A stretch of DNA of 18,476 bases, from assembly GCA_017444325.1 (NCBI GenBank), contig JAFSWV010000162.1, positions 1 through 18,476 of the forward strand, in the 5' to 3' direction. This document shows positions 14,601-18,476 of the stretch, one piece after another (position 1 is the first letter of the stretch; every line of letters begins with the position of its first letter). The DNA is from a bacterium (GTDB lineage Bacteria > Auribacterota > UBA3054). The position numbers and the translations under genes were made by a program. The notes beneath the pieces were generated by a model. It did not search any database. It was not told the origin of the DNA and saw nothing but the letters and a program-made list of their open reading frames with translations.

Positions 14601-15804
14601 CGCCGTTGTAGTTGTACCATTTTGAGAAGAGGTGCGCGTTGTCCGTCGGATCGCTGCCCAACAAAATACGATCGGCCTCGAAACTGTAAGAGCCGTCGTT
14701 GGCCATGATCTCGTTGAAGTTCACAGCCTCTACGCCGTACTCGTTGCCGACGGTCGTAAGCACGTGGTTCTCGTCACGGTAGTCGATGACGTTTGCAACC
14801 AGACTTTGCAGAGCGATGGTAGAAGGTTCGAACTTGTAATCAGAATTGGCGCGCCTGAAGATCCTTCTGATCTGCTCACGCTCGGCCACATTGATGTTAA
14901 CGCGGTTGTAAATTTTGGACGTGCTGTCAACGTACATGTCCCTAGTGTGCGTGTACGTCGTTCCAAGGTGCTTTATCCATTCGGTGGCGGCGCTGCGCTG
15001 CCCCGGCATGCAGATGTCGATCACGTCCTGCATGGAAGTGAAGGCCATGTCGTCCCAGCGCGGCCTGTCCGGCATGAATTCTTCCGCTTCATCTAAGCCT
15101 TCGCCGGCTTCGTCAACTTTTTGGTTGGCGTTGTTGTCGATCTTATCGCTTGCGTAGAGAGGCAGATTGTAGTTGTCGTCAACGTTGGCCTGGCCCGGCT
15201 TGGTGTCGCGGCCGTAGCGGTACTTTATGAGTTTCTGCGCGGCTTCCTTTGAAAGCGGCAGCCCCCTGCCTTCTCTGGTCTGGCCGTCTGACAGGATAAC
15301 TTCTCTTGTGGAGAAACCTTCGTTCTGCTCGTTGTCGCTCGTAGCCGAAGCTATGTTGACGTTGATCTTGGAAGCTTCGTCTTCAACGGCGATCGCATAA
15401 CGTCCCTGAATGTTACCGGCGTTGTCCTTGACATAGAACCAGCGGGACGGCGGCACGGCCGGCAGATCCTTGGAAGGAGAGCGGGAAAGCGCGTCGGAAA
15501 TGTTCACCTGATTTGGGGACTTCGGATCGGCCTGAAATTCTTTGCACCAGGGCTCGTCTTCCGAATCCCAGCCCGGGGATGCATAGACGTCCTGGCGAAG
15601 CACGCTCAAAGCGTGTTCCAGGGCGGACTGGGCAAGAAGATCAGATTGCGATTTGGCCAGCGTGGTGACGCTGGTCTGGCTTTCCATTGTCATGAAAGCT
15701 GAAAATGTCGCCGCCAAAAGCGAAAGGACCGTCAAAACAGTCAAAACGGCAAGAAGCGCCACGCCTCCCGGTTTTTTCGTAGCAGTACCTCGGCTCGCGA
15801 TCAT
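11671..15804 (-). CDS. Giant GspK-like type II secretion pseudopilin with lamin-tail-like insert
   Basis: A 1377-residue protein. Its N-terminus is a type IV prepilin signal: a basic leader, KKPGG cleaved before Val15, then a hydrophobic helix (15-37). The mature fifth residue is Ala, not Glu, which is characteristic of the minor pseudopilin GspK. GspK-like sequence follows (GRYAIAVEDEASKINVN, 135-150), and the C-terminus has a GspK-type helix-hairpin-helix region (QININTAPPRVLASLPGV, 1249-1265). Between them, about 900 residues are inserted: an acidic loop DNNANQKVDE (223-232), an LTD-type motif VNFNEIMAND (361-370), a lamin-tail-like segment around 690-790 (VVELINISDRDISLRNWRV) and beta-rich repeats. 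DVNRDGEYDE (1330-1339) looks like a Ca2+ loop. GspK is usually about 300-350 residues. The start is set by GGAGG 6 nt upstream; the ATG at 15972 is rejected because it would overlap the hup promoter. Role in a pilus or secretion tip is inferred. Confidence 0.82.
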   Translation of the reverse strand: MIASRGTATKKPGGVALLAVLTVLTVLSLLAATFSAFMTMESQTSVTTLAKSQSDLLAQSALEHALSVLRQDVYASPGWDSEDEPWCKEFQADPKSPNQVNISDALSRSPSKDLPAVPPSRWFYVKDNAGNIQGRYAIAVEDEASKINVNIASATSDNEQNEGFSTREVILSDGQTREGRGLPLSKEAAQKLIKYRYGRDTKPGQANVDDNYNLPLYASDKIDNNANQKVDEAGEGLDEAEEFMPDRPRWDDMAFTSMQDVIDICMPGQRSAATEWIKHLGTTYTHTRDMYVDSTSKIYNRVNINVAEREQIRRIFRRANSDYKFEPSTIALQSLVANVIDYRDENHVLTTVGNEYGVEAVNFNEIMANDGSYSFEADRILLGSDPTDNAHLFSKWYNYNGGSVTYAFPINSKSSSSGGSVDYFGKKESYSSGYKVKLGSDPRRAAYNTLWRNFKKLMNRKWGGIPRNLLKGGTLVLYNNANQKIGYYPIIDNSGDTIHVGCGTTLAKADNFTNDTLFACLYTGWSWECGHAGVISIVPRAQDIWAFPTQIQQEIKPPKDLYYYAFIGDQNFTGSFGTSGDSVMTKVLGKSYTVPWKGFNEFMDLDGDPSKYSETRMVELRKEDLKGSEMKMPGGEDRVWMKRYPYKDGDAVRAVDGLLPLVVSTAKTTGLRNGASTSSSTLAKSKNVFDVVYIQRPDVVELINISDRDISLRNWRVVINTGDYADQIAIIESAPHFNARIGSLYDDPNPVIPANGYFYLTNNRHVFDYTFGASKNGTWGDNVKESYPCYELPDVLWGVRYKISRVSGDKLWLSGANWKHDQMKYEIIEIHSPRSESGRNGVTGIRKSVHYSGSNWIQAQPGISWTVDGAKSGDDAMFLGIPREGGFLSMTMKNEYGQIAARTVEYGTLKPNELTCSTQKDDPTHYTWVKTTKPTIGGTLREAENHNVRTRAESRAYVKNAPYATVGELRKVRRSGDWENIGTGNKTQEANRYMQAIAKSFTTYGVRMDAEEEGAHLGGWRPAFGTVAKSDTGKLQAKDVNWEPGIWEGQKLRISSGKQKDQVFVIKNSTATSITPDGYSVGAQETLHTSKGDKFSVGPGYGSAMFYTRQPQDKGEWEWVEKGLTKQPYGLYIFGLNDSIKTTEFLEENHNATIKVEVYNYDKAEYEEFPKTSISDKDINDPYQISVPRHLQANKSDGFFCGMIGPEHVSAKGGIKLRLTPSGLHDADCSGFAWFDYAYLTPCSTQGQININTAPPRVLASLPGVSSKLAEDIYRGVAQNGKAELKPYKNITDILSVRGMTVERYSHLCALITTRSDQFRVRILAESLNDVNRDGEYDESKGDYVTSYTSQDVIVDRQALMDGAIGESSFRFLSKQQ

Positions 15805-15810
15805 GTAAAA

Positions 15811-15815
15811 CCTCC
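15811..15815 (-). promoter_or_regulatory. Shine-Dalgarno site deciding the pseudopilin start
   Basis: A perfect GGAGG on the minus strand ends 6 nt before the ATG at 15804, directly ahead of the basic prepilin leader. It rules out the 56-codon longer frame from 15972, whose extra residues are not signal-like. I see no confident -35/-10 pair for this gene in 15816-15965. Confidence 0.8.
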
Positions 15816-15965
15816 ATATTCGTATCATATCGTTTATTTTATCAAAAACCTCCCCCTCTTTGCCATATGCCGGAACGCCCGATCTCCAAAAGCCTGTGTT
15901 TATCGTTGTTTCGGGCCGCAAATTTAAGTCAATTCCGCCTTGACAAAGGGATGGCGGATGAGATA

Positions 15966-15995
15966 TTGACATAAAGCGTTGATTTTATGTATAAT
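15966..15995 (+). promoter_or_regulatory. Strong consensus promoter of the HU gene
   Basis: TTGACA (15966-15971), an 18-nt spacer, then TATAAT (15990-15995): both hexamers are perfect. A second TTGACA lies 26 nt upstream (15940-15945) and may form a minor promoter with GATATT. Transcription from about 16002 would give a leader of about 95 nt before the HU start codon. Confidence 0.85.
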
Positions 15996-16021
15996 TACGC
16001 CAGTTAAATTTTTTTAATTAC

Positions 16022-16067
16022 TTTTTTGCGCGCCTTGTCTTATGGTTTGACTAGGCGGCACAAAAAA
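16022..16067 (+). promoter_or_regulatory. Possible hairpin in the HU mRNA leader
   Basis: TTTTTTG (16022-16028) can pair with CAAAAAA (16061-16067), and GCGCC (16030-16034) with GGCG plus a bulged G and C (16054-16059), leaving one C-A mismatch and a 19-nt loop. No T-run follows, so it is not a terminator. A role in mRNA stability or translation control is speculative. Confidence 0.35.
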
Positions 16068-16098
16068 ATCAAACCCAAAAATCTGTAGGAGATTTACT

Positions 16099-16389
16099 AT
16101 GGCTACCAAAAAAGCTGAAAACCTGAACAAGGGTCTGCTCGTGGAAGACGTCGTCGCCGCTACCGGTTTGACGAAGAAACAGGCCACCGCCGCTGTCGGC
16201 GCCGTCCTCGGCTCCGTCCAGAAAACCCTGAAGAAGGGCGGCAAAGTCGCTATCGTCGGCTTCGGCACCTTCGCCACCAGCAAGCGCAAAGCTCGCAAGG
16301 GCATCAACCCCAAGACCAAAGAACAGATCAAGATCGCGGCCAAGACCGTGGTCAAATTCAAAGCCAGCTCCGCTCTGCTCGGCAAGTAA
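16099..16389 (+). CDS. hup: HU-family histone-like DNA-binding protein
   Basis: A 96-residue nucleoid protein that binds and bends DNA as a dimer. The N-terminal helices (LNKGLLVEDVVAATGLTKKQ, 9-28) are followed by the conserved VAIVGFGTFATSKRKARKG (49-67), containing the GFGTF turn and the start of the basic DNA-binding arm. The arm tip INPKTKEQIKI (68-78) keeps the Asn-Pro pair that intercalates into DNA, and VVKFKASSALL forms the C-terminal strand and helix. AGGAGA (16087-16092) lies 6 nt upstream. The perfect promoter and strong ribosome site fit an abundant protein. HU is preferred over IHF because of a short N-terminus and typical arm, but sequence alone does not separate them fully. 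Confidence 0.95.
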   Translation: MATKKAENLNKGLLVEDVVAATGLTKKQATAAVGAVLGSVQKTLKKGGKVAIVGFGTFATSKRKARKGINPKTKEQIKIAAKTVVKFKASSALLGK

Positions 16390-16402
16390 TTTGTCTTTTG
16401 GC

Positions 16403-16444
16403 AAAATAAGTGCTGCGGGCGGTCACGTCCGCAGCCTTATTTTT
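16403..16444 (+). terminator. Terminator-like hairpin between HU and a lipoprotein gene
   Basis: GCTGCGG (16412-16418) pairs with CCGCAGC (16429-16435) around a 10-nt loop. After a bulged T, AAAATAAG (16403-16410) pairs with CTTATTTT (16436-16443), making a stem of about 15 bp with a T-rich 3' side. The next gene's ribosome site begins only 6 nt later, so the element may attenuate rather than end transcription. Confidence 0.65.
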
Positions 16445-16465
16445 AATCTAAGGAGAAAGCGTCAT

Positions 16466-16852
16466 ATGAAACTTAATTGTGTTTTGAGTCTTTTGCTTGC
16501 GGCCCTCGCGCTCTGCGGCTGCGCCACTTCTTCGCTTACCAAAGACGATCTCGCTTCCGCCAGAAAATATTACGTCGGCACTTTGGTTGACAAACAGATC
16601 ATGGAAATGGACCGCACGGAAAAAGGCGTCTTCGGCGACAAGACCGTAAAGGCCACTTATCTGCGTTTGGCTGTCACCAACGACGAAGGCGTGACCCGCT
16701 ACTTCTACAACCTAACAGAAAACGAAAGCGACGCGCGCACTCTCCAAACTTATTTCTACAGTCTCCTCAAAGGAGACAAAGTCCAGCTCGACCTGGGCTT
16801 CATCGACGCCGGACAAAACGAAGAGGAATTCGAAGGCGTCCTGAAACTTTAA
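16466..16852 (+). CDS. Small lipoprotein of unknown function
   Basis: A 128-residue protein. The ATG at 16466 is chosen because AAGGAGA (16450-16456) lies 9 nt upstream and the protein then starts with a proper signal peptide (KLN, a hydrophobic run, lipobox LCGC with Cys19); the upstream ATG at 16391 would run through the hairpin. The mature part alternates hydrophobic and charged residues in short strands (YYVGTLVDKQIMEMD, TYLRLAVTNDEG, RYFYNL) and ends with LKGDKVQLDLGF and a short acidic segment, a pattern compatible with a small beta-barrel such as an OB fold. I do not recognise a family. It is probably co-transcribed with HU by readthrough, as no promoter is visible between the hairpin and the gene. 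Confidence 0.78.
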   Translation: MKLNCVLSLLLAALALCGCATSSLTKDDLASARKYYVGTLVDKQIMEMDRTEKGVFGDKTVKATYLRLAVTNDEGVTRYFYNLTENESDARTLQTYFYSLLKGDKVQLDLGFIDAGQNEEEFEGVLKL

Positions 16853-16876
16853 AACAGTTTCGCGATCATGACAATG

Positions 16877-16909
16877 AAAAAACGGCTCTCATTTGAGAGC
16901 CGTTTTTTT
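16877..16909. terminator. Bidirectional intrinsic terminator
   Basis: ACGGCTCTC (16882-16890) pairs perfectly with GAGAGCCGT (16895-16903) around an ATTT loop, flanked by A-runs on the left and T-runs on the right. It serves the rightward lipoprotein gene and the leftward nrdDG pair, whose last stop codon is 3 nt away. Confidence 0.92.
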
Positions 16910-16911
16910 GT

Positions 16912-17412
16912 TCACTGATCAAGGCGTCCTACGATCTTTCCGTCCTCAAGCTTCAAGATCCTCTGGTTTCTGCTTCCCCGGAATTTCAGTTCCAAACTTT
17001 TTTCCGCCAGAAGAAAAGGTCCGTCCACAAGAACGTCGATCGACTTTAGAAGTCTCGCCCAATCGTCGTGCCCGCCCTCTTCTATTCCTTTCTGAAGCTC
17101 CTCGTAGGTGTAGCCCGTGAAAGCCCAGACGTTCTTGCCCGCGGCTTTGACAGCTTCCGCGATCACGGCCGCGGGTTCGGGCTGGAAGAAGGGCTCGCCG
17201 CCGGAAAGCGTCACGCCGTCGAGATAAGGATCGGCTAGGATCTTTTCTATCATCTCTTCCGTCGTCGATTCCGTGCCGCCCATGGGATCGTGCGTCTGCG
17301 GATTCTGACAGCCGGGGCAGGCCTTGAGGCAGCCTTGGAAAAAGACCACCGCGCGAAAGCCCGTCCCGTCCGTTATCGATTCGGAAAGGAAACCGGCCAA
17401 ACGAAATTTCAT
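16912..17412 (-). CDS. nrdG: Anaerobic ribonucleotide reductase activating protein (radical SAM)
   Basis: A 166-residue radical-SAM enzyme that uses a [4Fe-4S] cluster and S-adenosylmethionine to generate the glycyl radical on NrdD. The cluster motif CLKACPGC (Cys28, Cys32, Cys35) matches CxxxCxxC, followed by the SAM-binding LSGGEPFFQP and DVLVDGPF near the C-terminus. Length and motif order fit the family. The start at 17412 is preferred because the protein then begins MKFRLAGF as in homologues; a longer frame from 17493 would overlap nrdD by over 70 nt. The start is 7 nt after the nrdD stop with a poor Shine-Dalgarno (AAAAAG), so translation is likely coupled to nrdD. Confidence 0.93.
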   Translation of the reverse strand: MKFRLAGFLSESITDGTGFRAVVFFQGCLKACPGCQNPQTHDPMGGTESTTEEMIEKILADPYLDGVTLSGGEPFFQPEPAAVIAEAVKAAGKNVWAFTGYTYEELQKGIEEGGHDDWARLLKSIDVLVDGPFLLAEKSLELKFRGSRNQRILKLEDGKIVGRLDQ

Positions 17413-17419
17413 CTTTTTA

Positions 17420-18476
17420 TCAGACGTTGTGTTTGACGCGTTCCTCGACCTCGGCGCGCTTGGCGTTGTTGAAGCGATCAAGCGTCCCCACAAGGTAGCC
17501 TGTGATGCGGCGGATACGCTGGAAGTTTCCGAGTCCGTCCTCTTCCTTTCTGCCGCAGTGCGGGCAAGTGTCGCCTATTATGCCGTTGAAGCCGCAGACC
17601 GGGTCTCTGTCGACCGCGTGGTTGACAGATCCGTAGCCCACGCCGTAGTCGTGCATCATGCGGATGATCTTTTCGAAGGCTTCCAGGTTCTGGGTCGGAT
17701 CGCCGTCGAGTTCAACGTAGGTGATATGGCCGGCGTTCGTCAGATTGTGATAGGGAGCCTCGAGTCTGATCTTGTCGCGCGCGCTGATCGGGAAGTAAAC
17801 GGGAATGTGGAAGCTGTTGGTATAGAACTCATGGTCCGTGATTCCGGGCATGACGCCGAAGCGCTTGCGGTCCATCTTGACGAAACGGCCGGAGAGACCT
17901 TCAGCAGGAGTAGCCAGCAGCGAGAAGTTCAGGCCGTAGTCCTTGCTGGCCTGGTCCATCCTGTCGCGCATATGGCCGATGATCTCGAGGCCGAGATTCT
18001 GCGCTTTCACGGATTCGCCGTGATGCTCGCCGATCAAACTCTTCAAAGTTTCCGCCAAGCCGATGAAGCCGCAGGAGAGCGTGCCGTGCTTTAGGACTTC
18101 GCCGACCTCGTCGTCGGGGCCGAGCTTCTCAGAGTCGATCCAAACGCCGGCGCCCATCAGGAACGGGAAGTTCCTGACTTTCTTGTGGCTCTGGATGGCG
18201 AAACGGGAAAGCAGCTGATCGATGACCAGGTCGATCTTGCGGTCCAGCGACTGGAAGAAAACGTCGATGTTGCCGTGCGCAAGGATTGCGAGACGGGGCA
18301 GGTTGATGGTCGTGAAAGAGAGGTTGCCACGGCCGTTGGAAACGGCGTTGGAAGGATCGTAATCGTTGCTTATGACGCGTGTGCGGGAGCCGATGTATGC
18401 GTTCTCGGTCTCGGGGTGCCCTTCTTTATAGAAGGCTTTGTTGAAAGGCGCATCCTGGAAGGAGAAGTTAGGGAAG
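17420..18476 (-). CDS. nrdD: Anaerobic ribonucleoside-triphosphate reductase, C-terminal part (runs off the edge)
   Basis: About 351 codons of the class III ribonucleotide reductase large subunit, which reduces NTPs to dNTPs in the absence of oxygen. The frame stays open to the window edge, so the N-terminus (including the ATP-cone) is missing. Family features seen are GRGNLSFTTINLPRLAI, a Zn-finger-like stretch (VCGFNGIIGDTCPHCGR) and the glycyl-radical site RRITGYLVG. The radical Gly is encoded at 17498-17500, 26 residues from the C-terminus. Upstream of the conserved zinc Cys the sequence reads VDRDPVCG, so the first Cys of the usual first pair is not evident and only three Cys are in place. 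nrdG follows by 7 nt. The downstream stop and the overall match leave no doubt about the family. Confidence 0.95.
   Translation of the reverse strand, partial: FPNFSFQDAPFNKAFYKEGHPETENAYIGSRTRVISNDYDPSNAVSNGRGNLSFTTINLPRLAILAHGNIDVFFQSLDRKIDLVIDQLLSRFAIQSHKKVRNFPFLMGAGVWIDSEKLGPDDEVGEVLKHGTLSCGFIGLAETLKSLIGEHHGESVKAQNLGLEIIGHMRDRMDQASKDYGLNFSLLATPAEGLSGRFVKMDRKRFGVMPGITDHEFYTNSFHIPVYFPISARDKIRLEAPYHNLTNAGHITYVELDGDPTQNLEAFEKIIRMMHDYGVGYGSVNHAVDRDPVCGFNGIIGDTCPHCGRKEEDGLGNFQRIRRITGYLVGTLDRFNNAKRAEVEERVKHNV

Noticed and set aside
15805..15972. An N-terminal extension of the giant pseudopilin from ATG 15972
   Set aside because: The added 56 residues are not signal-like, would bury the prepilin leader, and would overlap the HU -35 box. 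GGAGG at 15811-15815 fixes the start at 15804.
16391..16465. A longer N-terminus for the lipoprotein gene after HU
   Set aside because: It would run through the hairpin, and a signal peptide with lipobox starts cleanly at 16466 after a strong ribosome site.
7413..17493. Possible CRISPR arrays, insertion sequences or prophage remnants
   Set aside because: I saw no direct-repeat arrays with spacers, transposase frames, integrase or phage structural genes, and no attachment-site duplication at the tRNA-Gly gene.

Overview
This 18.5 kb window has moderately GC-rich coding sequence, AT-rich intergenic gaps, canonical sigma70-type promoters and strong Shine-Dalgarno sites of the AAGGAG type. It looks like chromosomal DNA of an anaerobic Gram-negative bacterium. 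The oxygen-sensitive class III ribonucleotide reductase pair (nrdD-nrdG) points to anaerobic life, and the lipoproteins, a phosphoheptose isomerase and a GspK-like pseudopilin point to a diderm envelope. The very large pseudopilin with a lamin-tail-like segment and Asp/Asn-rich acidic loops resembles proteins of the PVC group. My best guess is a Lentisphaerota or Kiritimatiellota relative from a gut-like habitat, but this is inference from style and not proof.

Layout. From 6374 down to 20, on the minus strand, lies a tightly packed six-gene operon: purA, a TIM-barrel sugar-isomerase-like protein, a membrane-anchored alpha/beta hydrolase, an RsuA/RluB pseudouridine synthase with a long basic tail, gmhA, and a PaaK/CapK-like adenylate-forming enzyme. 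Every junction overlaps or leaves at most 3 nt. At 6442-7135 a LEA-type-2-like lipoprotein (minus) is divergent from a 37-residue lipoprotein (plus). The 37-residue gene is followed after only 12 nt by a tRNA-Gly(CCC) gene and then an intrinsic terminator, so the two seem to share one transcript. From 7439 a secreted protein built of three related beta-rich modules reads to the right and ends 12 nt from a convergent sugar gene pair, an L-fucose isomerase-like protein followed by a xylulokinase (minus, 11611 to 8660). Upstream of that pair, behind a clear terminator, is a 1377-residue GspK-like pseudopilin (minus, 15804 to 11671). It is divergent from an HU gene with a near-consensus promoter and an approximately 95-nt structured leader. 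A small lipoprotein gene follows HU behind a terminator-like hairpin. A bidirectional terminator separates it from nrdG and nrdD (minus); nrdD runs off the right edge of the window.

How the genes work together. The isomerase-kinase pair is a classic catabolic module that would turn an aldose into a ketose phosphate. GmhA with the CapK-like enzyme suggests an envelope sugar or surface-polymer function riding on a purine and ribosome-maturation operon. NrdD with NrdG supplies dNTPs without oxygen. I see no CRISPR array, insertion sequence, prophage or obvious defence locus, and there is no stretch longer than 300 nt without a gene. The items most worth a second look are the giant pseudopilin, the mRNA-tRNA dicistron, the three-module secreted protein, and two hairpins that sit immediately 5' of genes with no room for a promoter.
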